A DNA stretch of 64,000 bases from Eumeta japonica (GCA_005406025.1 BGZK01000474.1:124001-188000), one strand, 5' to 3'; numbered from the stretch's first letter, positions 11,561 through 22,849 are shown. Numbers and translations: made by a program. The notes: a model not told the origin generated them from the sequence alone.

Positions 11561-11611
11561 ATTGTGTTTACGTTCGGAGAATGAATGTTTAGCATTTCTG
11601 AAACTCGTGCA
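11561..11611 (+). repeat. 51-bp direct duplication, copy 2
   Basis: Second copy of the segment at 11028-11078, 533 bp downstream. Relative to copy 1 it is poorer in GC: four of the five changes are C to T or G to A. Confidence 0.85.
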
Positions 11612-12340
11612 GAAACGCCACAAACTCTTAACTTAGTAGTTAAGCTTCACTTACCTACCTATAGCTTTTGCTATTTTGGTCTGTTGTTTTATATTTACAA
11701 TCCTCGACGAAAACGAATAAATTATGTATCGGTTCTGTGTTTGTACCAGCGAAATCGTCACCGGTTTCACTCAGTAATTAATAATATACATATATTTCAG
11801 ACCAAATGACAATACATATCCATAAAATAAAGAGGTAACTGTATTTCTTTTTGTAAACCAATCTAGAAAACAACTTGGAGGATTTCCATCGGTGTGTTTT
11901 GGACGTACTTTTTATTATCGTCCGAATAAGCATGTAAGGCTTAAGTTTTTATTCTTTTTTGTCAGAAAATTTACAAAAAATTTTTAAGTTATCTTGCTAC
12001 ATTGATAGCAATATTGATCAGGTTACTGGTACCAGTAGACGGACAACTATAATACTGGCTCAATAGGAAAGTGCCAAAGAAAATTCAGTAGAACAGTTTA
12101 GCAGTGAGGATAGTCGTTTATCGACAATTAGGTCTCTATGCAGTTATTACTTATCATAAATGAAAAAAGGTTTATTTCAAAAATTTATTTTGCACTTAAA
12201 CTAAATATTTTAAGTTTGCTTTACGTGAAAAACATATATAAAAAATAAAAGATATTTTTTAAAATATGCTAATTACCAAACATAACAATTTGAATCTTCA
12301 GCTATTTTATAGTCAGTTGTGATTTTATATTTTCTTACAA
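11612..12340. other. AT-rich stretch, nothing recognised
   Basis: The open frame 11585-11809 has no protein signature. No known repeat seen. Confidence 0.4.
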
Positions 12341-12490
12341 GACAAAAGTATTTTATACACAATTATTAGATTTCCACAGTGAACAAGGAACCCTTATAGT
12401 TTCTCGATATCCGTTCGTTCATCTGTCTGTCTATCTTTCCATGGCTTAGTAGCACTAGCACTAACTAAATTGGTAGAATAAGATGTTGAA
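12341..12490. repeat. Retroposon scrap of lepidopteran type
   Basis: 'aaggaacccttatagtttc' followed by 'catctgtctgtctatc' and 'ttccatggct' resembles the very common lepidopteran segment 'ggaacccttatagtttcgccatgtctgtc'. The identification is from memory. Confidence 0.5.
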
Positions 12491-13249
12491 AAAAAAATTT
12501 TAGTATACTTCCCTTACAAGTAAAGTGGAAATTATTTTTTTTTTCTATCCCGTGACATGGATTATCGTTGGATAGTTTATTCAAAAACATATGGGATCTG
12601 TAAAAAACATTTTTAGATTTAGAGATCCGTTTGTTAAATATTAAGCTTTAAAGTGCTAATTTTTGTAACAGTTAAATGTTTACTCTCCTACCACATAAAT
12701 AATTATTCTTCCATATGTGAAAAAATCACAATAACATATAAAGTTAAAGTTAAAAGAAGAACTATTATTGCACAATAGCCTTTACAAATTAACGAGCACT
12801 GGTCGACCAACTAATGAAATGTACTTCTTGGTGAAGGCAAAGGAAAAATTTCGCACAAATCCCATTGAAGATTACTTAGATGACGTTGTTGTATGTGTGA
12901 AATAAGTAGTGAATACAAGTGAACCACGTAAAATAATGGAAGTGTAAAATGATAACATGCTTAACACCCTTCTTATGTGGACTCGTTTTAGACGTTATTA
13001 ACGGGTCATAGTATCGAACAAAAAGCCCTCTTCGAACTGCGCTAATTGTAACAGACAATCATAAAACTCTGCATTGCGCGTGACTCGACATGCACGTTGC
13101 CGTTTTTTTTTTCAACATAGATGCACTCTTCGATTCTTAATTAATGTGCAAAATTTCAGAACATTCAGAAGAAACCATTACATCCATCGAGACGTACAGG
13201 CTAGCTAACAAAAGCGTATCAATAACGTTACGTACGTATAAGTTAACGT
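12491..13249. other. AT-rich stretch, nothing recognised
   Basis: No gene seen. The frame at 12876-13058 (-) looks like chance. Confidence 0.4.
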
Positions 13250-13412
13250 GACTTTGTACAAAGTTGCAAGGTGAACACAGAGTGCGGCTCGTGGACTCGC
13301 TATGATCGACCGTTTCGCTTAGCTAATGTACGCCGCAGTAGTAGCGCACCCTAACGGTTCGCGTCTGAAACTTGCACTAGGACTTGTAAATGCGACCTGC
13401 GTCAAAATCCCG

Positions 13413-13446
<34 letters not shown>

Positions 13447-13560
13447 CGTCGTTCCTGTGTACCCACGGTACACAAGAACGCATCCATTTGCAAAGGTTAA
13501 TGGATCCATCCGGTCGTTATCGACTCGTATCGCTTATGTTGAAGAATAAGTCCGAAGATT
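13250..13560. other. GC-elevated island
   Basis: Contains 'gtgcggctcgtggactcgc' and the 9-bp tandem array below. The overlapping 79-codon frame at 13326-13565 encodes a PRR repeat that is simply the tandem array translated. I do not call it a gene. Confidence 0.3.
13411..13446 (+). repeat. Tandem repeat, 4 x 9 bp (cgcgccgtc)
   Basis: Four perfect copies of cgcgccgtc in a row, a CpG-dense minisatellite in otherwise AT-rich DNA. Confidence 0.9.
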
Positions 13561-13799
13561 TGTAAAAAAGGTTCCCTTTTGAGCGGTGTTTTGAGGTATT
13601 CGACATTCGACGCTCAACAGAAACAGTTTAAATATTGTGATATGCAATCTGAAAGAAATTGTTCTACAAAATTGATATTTAGTTTTACAGAAATGAAAAT
13701 TTAACAAATGATACATCCGGAGAAACACGATTTAGAGTTATTATAGGACTCCGATAGTAATAAATGCATTTAATTAAAAATATATTTAAATATTATACA

Positions 13800-13823
13800 G
13801 TATATATATATATATATATATAT
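13800..13823. repeat. (AT)n microsatellite
   Basis: Uninterrupted alternating AT of about 12 units. Confidence 0.9.
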
Positions 13824-14059
13824 CATTTGCATACTACAATTAAATATTTCATTAGGACGATATATTTACACATGTGGAATATTACCAGCTACCGTTTTCA
13901 CATTTCCTAATAGTTTCTGTGAATATATACATTTTTGGAGATCAAATATCAAAACTGTGGCCGGTATATAGCTACCAGATTAACCACTATGCTAGATAAA
14001 TATCTGTTCAAATTATGACGACTCTGTCATCTACGTACTCTGACGTATCCTACATATGG
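13824..14059. other. AT-rich stretch, nothing recognised
   Basis: No feature seen. Confidence 0.4.
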
Positions 14060-14440
14060 CGCCGTTAGTTCTCAATTTGTCCACCGGAACACATAAGTTA
14101 GTTAGGAACTGTGTCAAGACTTTCAACCCCATAACTCTGTGAGCCCTCCACCAAAACCACTCACATACGGACTTGAAAATAATATGCGCGTTGATTAATA
14201 CTCTATCGAGTTTTATGAAGATCGGATCAATAGTACTCAAGTTATCGTCGAATAAACTCACAAATATAAAAAAGATCCCAAACACTTCGTAAATCCTCTA
14301 CTGATGCTAGTCATATGCGAAATAAGAAGTTGTATTTGCCTTCAATAACTACTCTACCAAATTTCATGAACATTGTTTCTTCGTCACTCGTCGAACAAAC
14401 ATACAAAAGCTCGGTTGATAATATATATTACTAATAAATT
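14060..14440 (+). repeat. Retroposon-tail-like repeat with two internal modules
   Basis: Two diverged modules repeat in order. The first is 'aatactctatcgagttttat' then 'gaagatcggatcaatag' then 'gtcgaataaactcac'. The second is 'aactactctaccaaatttca' then 'gtcactcgtcgaacaaacat'. This 'accaaatttcatgaa...' pattern is a common ending of non-coding lepidopteran retroposons. No coding capacity; the open frame at 14031-14285 is judged incidental. Confidence 0.45.
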
Positions 14441-14879
14441 AAATAAAAAAAATTAGAGACCTAGCTGTAAAACCTGAAAAAACATGGGTAAAATTGACCT
14501 TGCAATAACGTATTCAAGCTCAAAAAGCACGAATACAATTGCTCACATTTTCGAGTTCAAAATTATCAACACTCTATATCAGATATGGGCAACCTTTGAT
14601 ATGTTGTGGGCTAAACTTTAGTGTGCAAATATATTCGCGGGCCGCATTCAAAAAATAGTGCATTTTAAAGTAGTCTTAAACTAGTGCTCATAATTTTTAG
14701 CAATAGATATCAGCGAGAAATTTTTCAAAATGTCTCGCGGCCCGAATCAAATCTTACAACGAGCCGGTGGTTGCCCACATATGCTCTATATCATAAATAA
14801 TGACCCTGGTATAATAGAAGCAACTAAAGACTTAGCACGTACTTTTAGGAAAAGGAGTGGTAACCATCTAAGAAGGAAC
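14441..14879. other. Unassigned; possible repeat
   Basis: 'gatatgggcaacctttgatatg' followed by 'gggccgcattc' and 'cgcggcccgaatcaaatc' (about 14582-14765) looks like an inserted repeat of unknown type. Nothing else seen. Confidence 0.3.
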
Positions 14880-17040
14880 CCTTGTCGATATCAATTTCTC
14901 TATATTTAACGTTCTGTTGTGAAAATTAAAAGGTTTTCATAAAATTGGGTAGTTATTATTTTCAAATCAATTATAGGAAATCAAATTTTCTACAGATTTG
15001 ACGTTTTAAGTCTTAAAAATCGATTTCGATCTTTCTCCGAGACATGCACTCACAAACGTACACAGACGTTCATGTGCATGCATTCGAGTACATCCGTGTA
15101 TGCGTGCGTGTGTGTAGTAGACAAGTTTTGAGAAATTTTAAAAATTAAATTTCCATAAAAATGTTTTTTAGAAATAAATTTTATAAAACCTTACTGAGCG
15201 ATAGTAAAATCTAATGAGCTCTTTTCCCCAAACAGATACATTGATTACCGTAAATTTCACAAGAGTCGAATGATTTCCTGAAGAGATAACGTTGGAGAAT
15301 TTTTTTTCAAAAAGTGTTTTTTTACAATATTTCCCAAACTACTCTACCGATAAATTTCAAAATATAATCAGTTGTTATACTTAGAAAGCAACGTTTATCT
15401 TTGTGAATTGCATCAAAATCGGTTGGTTCCTTCGGGAATTATTATTATTCAGGAAACATTTGCAAAAAAATATTTTCTCAAAATACTTCCTACAATTCTT
15501 ATGGGATGATATTTGGTATTGCAAACATTTTTACTTAAAAAAAATTAGACATATTCTTTTATGTGACATATTTTTTATGCCTCAAAGCAGATAAAAATTG
15601 AACAACGCTTTCGATAGACATCTTATTTTAAGAATCAATAATTCATTTTTTTTAATAAATCTAGATGTAGTAACTCGAAAGACTGAAAACGTATTGATAT
15701 TATATATTTTAGCTCTAAGAGCATGAAAAAACATAAAAGTGTACTTTTAACTTCCCGCTAAGAAAATTAAATTTTTTTGAAAATCCGGAAATTATTAGTT
15801 TTACCCTGTTTTCCGAAAATCGAGTTTTCCTTAGATCTTGACGTTTCCTGACGGGCGTGTGCGTGGGCGTGTGCGTCTACGTGTGCGTGTGAGTGTGCAT
15901 GGGCGTTTGCGTGTGCGTGCGCGTATGCGCGTGTGGATGTGTGTAAACCTCTCGAATGGCTTAACCGATTGGAACCAAAGTTTGGCATTACAAAGAGTTC
16001 CATCAAACTTAGGTTTTCTGAAAATTTCAACCGATTGGGGCCTGTAGATTCCAAGAATTCTCAAAAAAACTACGAAAAAAAAAATTTTTAAATGTGATTT
16101 TTTTGGAATAACTTTTAAACGGCTTCACCGATCGATTACAAAAACTAATCAGTTCTTAACACCTAATACTACATTGGCCACCTTTGGACCGAACAAAATC
16201 GGTCGATTCATTCGTGAGATATTATGAACAAAAAAAAATAAAAAAATTGATTTTTTCCAAAAATCTCCGTAATTACTTATCTGGCCAATTTTCGTTTACA
16301 AAAATTTTATAGGACTCGAAAAACTGCATCGATTGCTGTTAACCGCGTGAAAGTTGTTTGAGCTATTCAAAAGTTATAGCAGATTGAAAAAAAATGCAGT
16401 TTCATCAATTCGTTGAAGAAACATCAATATCAAATCATTTTAAAAGCATATTTTAAATATCAACTTACAAACCACTCACTATTTTTTGAAGACCGAGTTT
16501 AAAAATAGCAAAAATTCTCTGGAATGGATTATAAAATCAACTGTTTTGTCGAAGGTTTGAACTCGAAAAGCTTAAAGATAAGTCTTTGAGCTTTGAGATA
16601 ACTTTTTGAGCTTATGAAATTTTAAACGTAAAATATTTTTGAACTTAAGGAGTTTAAAAACACATCAACTAATATCATAGCGGGAAATTTTAGAAATGGC
16701 CTGCAGTGTCAACCGATTTTTATATCCTAAGTTCAGTAGTTTACTGCTAAGCATATTTGTGAAGATTTTAAGCTCGAAAGTAGCAAAACATTTCAGGAGT
16801 GGCCTATAAGGTCAACAGTTTTTAAATTTCGGAAGTCGGATCAAAAATAAGTCTTTGAGCTTTGAGGGAACTATATTTTTGAACTTGATGATCTCAGCAA
16901 AACACGTCAATAAATACTATAGCGGGAAATTTTAGGCATGGTCTGCATGGTCTACCGTTTTACAGATTTTTGTAACTTTTTAAACGTTTTTAAATTCCAA
17001 GTTAATTACATCTCAAATTAAATCGAGATGCGGTGAATAG
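14880..17040 (+). repeat. Large non-coding repeat, family A, long copy
   Basis: Over 2 kb of low-complexity-looking but specific sequence that recurs at 44690-45590. Shared blocks include 'accgataaatttcaaaat' (15346 and 45100), 'aattgcatcaaaatcggt' (15404 and 45161), 'ttaagctcgaaa' and 'cctataaggt' (16765-16815 and 45380-45420), and 'tagcgggaa' (16920 and 45527). Internally it iterates phrases such as 'aaccgattgg', 'caccgatcga' and 'aaaatcggtcga', which suggests a family built of repeated modules. No coding frame spans it. It may be a non-autonomous transposon or a dispersed satellite; no terminal repeats were delimited. Confidence 0.7.
15838..15945 (+). repeat. gcgtgt-type minisatellite inside family A
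   Basis: Alternating purine-pyrimidine units such as 'gggcgtgtgcgtgggcg' and 'gcgtgtgcgtgcgcgtatg' run for about 100 bp. Several overlapping open frames here (15767-16064) are only translations of this tract. A shorter relative lies at 15055-15120 and another at 28675-28712, each in family A sequence. Confidence 0.8.
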
Positions 17041-17849
17041 AATTAAATTCATGTGTCTTATGAATCGATTTCACTCTCGCTATTGATTCTGATCCATGTC
17101 TTGCTCAAGATTCCAACCCTGGACCAGTATTGATCTTTAATGTCCTTGGGACATTGCATCCAATAATCAAATACAATAAAAAGGTAATGATTGTATCTTA
17201 TATAATAGTGCTATAATAAAAGCTAAAACTCGACCAGACAACATATTTCAATATAAAAACATAACTGTGTAACTTTGACAAGTAATTTTGAAACTAGTTA
17301 TTCAAAAGCTGGCGCAATTTTTCTCCCGTAATTTTTCTTCTGAGATGATACACCGAAATTGTTGTTACTGCTGCAGTATCCTATATTACTTATCGTAACA
17401 TAATGTGTGTTAAAATCTGACCAGATAACCTATTTTTATAATAAAGATAGAATCATATAAATCGGATCAGAAGTTATCAATCTACAAACACACAGACAGA
17501 GAGTGATTGCTTGTAATATTTTATTTTTAATAAGATTTACATGTAATAATACAAAGGTTGCATTGAGTACTTAAAAATTTTTATTCTGTATATTAAATTG
17601 ATTTTTACTTCTCATCAAATGTAAATTTATGCATACGTAAAATGTAAAATGAGATATATATAACAGAATACTCCCTATAGAGTATAGGACCCGTTCATAC
17701 AATTAATTATGGGACTAAAATGTTATTTGTATGTGTGCGGGCGCAATTATCGGTACAATTATACTACAATAATATTGTGTATAATGTGCAAGCACGTTAA
17801 ATATCTGGAACTGCATGTAATAATATGGTGTCGGAATGCACTCAACACT
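17041..17849. other. AT-rich stretch, nothing recognised
   Basis: No gene seen; possibly further repeat debris after family A. Confidence 0.4.
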
Positions 17850-18620
17850 CAGTACCGCGGCAAGCCTTAACTTCGACCCGATCGCTATTATGGAAATAGC
17901 CCGAAGCCGGCAGGCGGTTTGTCCAAGTTCTAATGAGCTCACGCGCCACTTTTATATTAGCAATAGAAGAAAACGAGCTAATTTAATTGCATAATGTTAC
18001 GGGTCTAACAACGGCGAATATTGGCGAAGTACGGGCGTGTTGCGAAACTGTAATAGTACGTAATTGTACGGCGGACACGTCGCCGCGCAGGTAAGCGGCC
18101 TACCCGGCCGAGTGCGGTGGGCCGCGGCTCGGAGGGCACGCGCGCCCGCCCGCCGCCACCTACCGCGATCGGTCGCCTAATAGCCGCTCGGCGTGCACCG
18201 GTCGTCGAATGTGGAGCACGCGGCCGGCGAGCGGCGATGCCTCCGACAAAAAATCAGTGTAAGCTCCGCGACGCGAGGTTTCGGTCGCGCCGCCTCCGCC
18301 CGCCTTCGCCGGAACGCGCGCCCGCGAAACTGCCGGGAAACTTTTCAAAGCTCCGTCCGAAGCTTTAATATTCGACCCCTTTTCGCCCCTTTGCATAGAA
18401 TATCATGTAAATTGTAAAATTTACCGCGACTCGATAGATCGATTTCTGTAAGCACATCGGTCGAAAATCGAAGAAAAGTGTTTTTCCGAGTGAAAAGTGA
18501 GTTTTTGAAAATTTGTAGCTAGGTGTGAGAGCGGGGTCGCCGCGGCGGAGGGCGCGCGCCCGCCGTTCGCCTCGCCTAATACGAGTTCGATGCATACGCA
18601 CCGATAGAACCTTCGAATCG
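17850..18620. promoter_or_regulatory. CpG-rich region, possible promoter/5' UTR
   Basis: The longest CpG-rich block in the window, with 'gcggcggagggcgcgcgcc', 'gtcgccgcgcag' and 'gccggcgagcggcg'. At 18090/18091 cgccgcgcag|gtaagc is a strong splice-donor match, and at about 18497 gaaaa|gtgagt is another on the same strand. This combination suits one or two non-coding first exons of a + strand gene. Against this, I see no TATA box and no coding start that leads into a long frame; the short frames here on both strands are CpG artefacts of R/P/A-rich composition. An enhancer or Polycomb-type element is an alternative. Confidence 0.35.
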
Positions 18621-19599
18621 ATTGCGATACGTCTTCATTACCGTGTCACGAAAACACGTTCACGTGCTCGACGGGTACGGACGGACAGACGGACAGCGGT
18701 ATAGTATTATTTTGAACTGTATCCGTAGTACATAAGTTTCTAAGTAAAAAACGTTTTACGAGAGTCTCAGGTGAACGGCTCAAGTAATACAGCCAGCTCT
18801 AATAATAAACCTACAATATCGATTTTTTTTTTTGCAACAAATGTTTATAAATGTTATGATGATATATTTACATATATAATACTCAAAAATATAAAAAAAA
18901 AACAGATTTTAAAAAAAACTATTGAACCTTCCCGCGTTTTCGTCTAATATGATATTCTAACCTTACAAAAGAAAATTCGGGTATGTATTAACTAATAAAT
19001 ATTATACAAGTGTTATTGTGAACTAAGAACAAACTAAATGAACCCAATCAACTATTTTGGTAATACGTAAGACATATGTCTCAAATGACACGAGATGTAT
19101 TTCATTTCAAAAAAAAATATTATCTTTAATATTTTTTCCTTAATTTAACATTTCCAAAAATGTCTTTTCAAATGTGCTTTCGACTTTGATACCAGATCCT
19201 AGCACTAATAGTTAAGGCGCTGTTAAGATGCGACAGGACCTTGTGTTTGAATGCGAGTCAAAGTATATCTCTAGATTAGTCTTTCTTACTTATTGTCCGA
19301 TTTATATTCCTGATAAATCATTGATTTAATTCTCGTAGCATTAGGAGAATTTTATAGTTTGGTCGTTTGAGTATACTCATGTAATCATTAGGAAAAGAAA
19401 TATTAGAAAATATTTACAACAACCATCTCTAACGTAAAAACAAAACTTATACATTAGAAATATATTTTTTATACTTCCGTTTGTCTTCGAGTCCATTTTC
19501 TATCAAAAATCCACGCTCAATCCTTATATCCATGTAGTTATTCAAAATGTACAAAATATTTACTGCGTTGAGTTAAAAACGATTTTCGTCTCATCGTAA
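18621..19599. other. AT-rich stretch; possible tRNA-SINE scrap
   Basis: At about 19205-19265, 'tagttaaggcgctg' and 'gtttgaatgcgagtc' vaguely resemble A- and B-box positions of a tRNA-derived SINE but are too diverged to call. No gene seen. Confidence 0.3.
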
Positions 19600-19830
19600 C
19601 ATTTATCACTCGTTTAGAATGTTTTGATTTCATCGAAAACGCGTAAATTACCCGACCGCCGCTCGATCGTTCCGCGGAACGCGTGCGTTAAGTCCGTTTA
19701 ATTAATGGCCGCTTTGAGTTGAACTGAAGTAGACAAGTTTCCTATGCTACTGTTCGACAATTTGCTTAATTAGCTTTATTTAAGTAAATGAGATACATTA
19801 AAAACCAACCGGTACGGCGACGGTGACGCC
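19600..19830. other. GC-elevated unique island
   Basis: Contains 'gaccgccgctcgatcg' and 'cgcggaacgcgtgcg', then 'ttaattaatggccgc' with homeodomain-type cores. A candidate regulatory element by composition only. Confidence 0.3.
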
Positions 19831-20399
19831 AAGTGACTTACTATAAGCGAGCTTAAAAAGGAAGATGTTTTAGAATTGCACCATTAATGTAAAAATAATG
19901 GTACCGCTGACTGTGTCGTTACATCGAATTTTTTGAAAGAAATACAGTATTCCTTGATACAGTATTCCTTTTTTTTTTCAGCCCCATCCATGAGTGAAAA
20001 AAGTTTTTCAGAATTATTCAAAATAGTAAAATTAAAACAAAAACATATAAACGTACATGAAAATTGTAAAATACACAATATTATCATATCAAAGTGATTT
20101 TCTATATTCTCTTTTTATCGTTAATATAATCGTTAAAAAATAAGGAGATATGTGAAACTTTATAAAATCATAGTAACTCTAAAATCATTTTTTTAATCAT
20201 TTTTTAAAAAAAATTGTCCATTATTCTTATTGAACAGGTGCTTTTTGAAGTTTTTTAACTTTCATTTTCTGGCATGAATATATCTATTGATTTTTGTAAT
20301 AGTAAGAAGGATCAAAGGTAATATTTATTTAAAACTTTAAGACCTACATTTATTATTATTTAGATTTTTTGAAGTGGGAACTTTTTTGAGCACGCAACG
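19831..20399. other. AT-rich stretch, nothing recognised
   Basis: A short direct repeat 'acagtattcctt' occurs twice at about 19944 and 19960. No gene seen. Confidence 0.4.
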
Positions 20400-20660
20400 C
20401 AAGATTTTACCTATCCGTAAAACAGCCTAACTATTCCGGATAGGTAAAATCTTTTGAGTCTGAATCACTGACATTCTAATATAATATATGAGAAACTTCA
20501 TGCCTGTTGGGCGCATTTGCATGAATAAAATCTTATGAGTTCGCATCACCGATATGCTAGTGTATGCAGTATATATTAAGTGTCTAAAACTTTTTATATA
20601 CATTATATGAAAATTTTATGTATATAAAATCATATTTTAAAATTTTATTCCATTCCAACA
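20400..20660 (+). repeat. Family B repeat, copy 2
   Basis: Shares with the 640-910 and 38690-38995 copies the blocks 'ataaaatcttatgagttcgc', 'atcaccgatatgctagtg' and 'atatgaaaattttatgta'. The upstream half is more decayed. Its left end coincides with a perfect 17-bp hairpin. Confidence 0.55.
20401..20453. repeat. Perfect 17-bp hairpin
   Basis: Arms aagattttacctatccg (20401-20417) and its exact complement (20437-20453) flank a 19-nt loop. The second arm is the 'taaaatctt' segment of the family B module, so the hairpin may have formed by inverted duplication of part of the repeat. Confidence 0.8.
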
Positions 20661-21810
20661 TTATCCTGGTTGTATTTAAATTAAAAGACTTAAATTATGT
20701 TATCTAAACCTATATATGCACATTGATTTTTATCACAAACCCAATATGTTTTTTAATTAATGAATAACCTATGTAAAAATATATATTATTGTTGCTCGGA
20801 ATGCTGAAACATGTGTAAACCATATTCATTTTAATATTATAATTTAATTTTTGATATAACAAATAATTTGAAAATCCAAAAAAAGAAAAATACATATGTT
20901 TCACAGTTTCAACTTTTTCGTTTCTGTCGGCAGTCTCCAATACCTGCCTATTATATTTTTGTAACTCTTACACCTTCAAATAATATGAAATAACACTTTT
21001 TTTACCTGTTCTCCATGGCTGAAAACGATTTTTTAATTTATCGTTTTCAAATACTTCAGCGTTAAAGTTATAATAAAAAATCCCACAATATTTTGATTGA
21101 AGGACCTGTTTCATTACACTATAAACTTGAGAAACTTTTCGTATTGATCTATCCTCAAGATCTTATTAAAAAATTGGCCATATCTACCTGAAGTCTATAC
21201 TCAAGGAGAAAAATCATAGCGTGTTTACAGATCTAAAACCATATTGCAGATTTTTGATTCCTGGAGAAGTGATTCGTTAGGTAGTTTTATTATGTAATTT
21301 TATATGTTGGATACTGAAATAAGATTTTATTATATGCAGATTTCAAATGTGATCATCAGTAATACATAATTTGCTAAGCATTCCCTATGCAAAGTAGACA
21401 AAGAACGACCAATATAGCTTATCTTTAAAATCGCATAATGAAAAATTTTGAATTAAAATATATTATTTTTCGGATTTCTGAAATAGATAATTATTCAACA
21501 CAAAGTTTAACACAAAACACCTGGCTCACCGTTGTCTCTATACATTCACACGCAGGTCCTCCAGCAACAATGTGGAATGTAAAAATTCTACTTTTATTAC
21601 CATGTAATAAACTATATTTTAATATGATTTAATGGTTGGCATTTCTGATTTGAACTATTATCTTAAATGGTGTTTTGAATCCTACTCATTTTTGTATAAT
21701 AGATTTTGTACCAGATTCTTATGCATAAAACTATACAGACAGAATTTATTGGAACTTTTAACTCGCCTTAGTGCTATCAATACCCTATGCGTACTTTAAT
21801 CTTAAAAACT
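20661..21810. other. AT-rich stretch, nothing recognised
   Basis: No gene or known repeat seen. Open frames at 20710-20940 (-) and 21438-21632 (+) lack protein signatures. Confidence 0.4.
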
Positions 21811-22389
21811 GTAAGTTTTAGCTAACTGTAACTGTAAGTCGCAGCAATAAATCCATGTTTCGTCACCTGTTACTATATCTCATACCAAATGTGACCCCCC
21901 TGCCTCAAATCTGGTAAGCTTGGTATTGCACCAAGTGACACGCTCCGTTTTATGAGCCTCAGTCAAATTGTGTGGGATCCACCGCGAGCATAGCTTTTTC
22001 ATACCCAAATGTTTGTGTAGGATTGATTGTATTTAAATCATACCTATGCATAAAGATGCCCAAATCTTATGATAGGTCACACGCTTGTCTGATTTGATCA
22101 TACGCCGCACAGCATCAATGTTTTTGTTGTTCATAGCTGTGGACGGGCGACCATGAAGAAATCCGTTACTAAGATTGACACGACCGCGCTTGAATTCTGA
22201 AAACCATTTACAAATAGTCGTCTTGCTTGGTGCTTCCTCCCCAAAAGCAGATTGAAGCCGAGCGAGGTTCTGCTGAACTGTCAAATTACAATTAAAATCG
22301 TTGAAAATCATACTAAGAAATTTTTCACATCTTAAAATCCTAGTGATGAAGACACGCAATTTTAAAATGACGCCGCAACATAAAAACAA
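21811..22389 (-). pseudogene. Truncated mariner transposase
   Basis: Read on the minus strand, an open frame from 22389 gives the N-terminal region, with FNCNLTVQQNLARLQSAFGE, SKTTICKWFSEFKRGRVNLS and GRPSTAMNNKNIDAVRRMI, the paired helix-turn-helix and linker of the mariner family. After a stop (taa near 22033) the same frame continues through ILHKHLGMKKLCSRWIPHNL and, past an in-frame tga that replaces a Trp codon, DIVTGDETWIY, which carries the first catalytic Asp. It then ends abruptly near 21811. The second D and third D/E are absent. It is much closer to the family consensus than the 5.7-kb copy, so it is a different, younger lineage. It cannot make transposase. Terminal repeats were not found. 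Confidence 0.92.
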
Positions 22390-22849
22390 TAGACAATTAG
22401 ACGGAACCTAATGTATTCTACAACCAAAAAGTTTCCATTTTCAAATGGAGTAATTACCTCTTAAATATTGTTTGTCAGTGACCAGTGTGCAGAAACTTAT
22501 TTTAACGCCCCACGTACTTTTTAATTGACGCTCAAACAAGAAAAAAAATCGTTTATATATAAATATACAGATCACAACATGCCTCAACGAATTCGATCTA
22601 CTTACAGATTCAATACACACGCGTTGACCGTACCGTGGCGGTCGCGCAGCCCGCGCTTGCGCAGTGACGAGTGATTCACTCAGGCACTCGGCGAACGCCT
22701 CGGCCGCCGCCGAAAGTGAGATGGCCATTGAAGTTAGGTTGAGCTCGACCGTGAACTTAAAGTCGGAACTGGATGCGATCTTAAAGTTTTTCATCCTGCG
22801 TTTAAAATAGTTTCGAGCTCACTCTGGAGTAATCATGGTTCAAAAAAAA
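22390..22849. other. Unassigned, GC-elevated patch 22610-22800
   Basis: A minus-strand open frame (22441-22794, 117 codons) begins MKNFKIASSSDFKFTVELNL and has an alanine-rich stretch near residue 30, then loses any protein-like character in an AT-rich half. No family recognised. It may include flanking sequence of the mariner element or a small unique island ('ctcggccgccgccgaaag'). Confidence 0.25.

Noticed and set aside
15767..16064. Three overlapping frames rich in RAHTR/HAHA or RVRLRV
   Set aside because: They translate the gcgtgt minisatellite; no domain.
18117..18601. Four overlapping R/P/A-rich frames in the CpG-rich block
   Set aside because: High CpG removes stop codons on both strands, so long frames are expected by chance; no domain is seen.
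19200..19265. tRNA gene or tRNA-derived SINE
   Set aside because: A- and B-box-like phrases are too diverged and no cloverleaf can be drawn.
22441..22794. 117-codon minus frame next to the mariner fragment
   Set aside because: Only the first half looks protein-like, no family is recognised, and the second half is AT-rich with phenylalanine runs.
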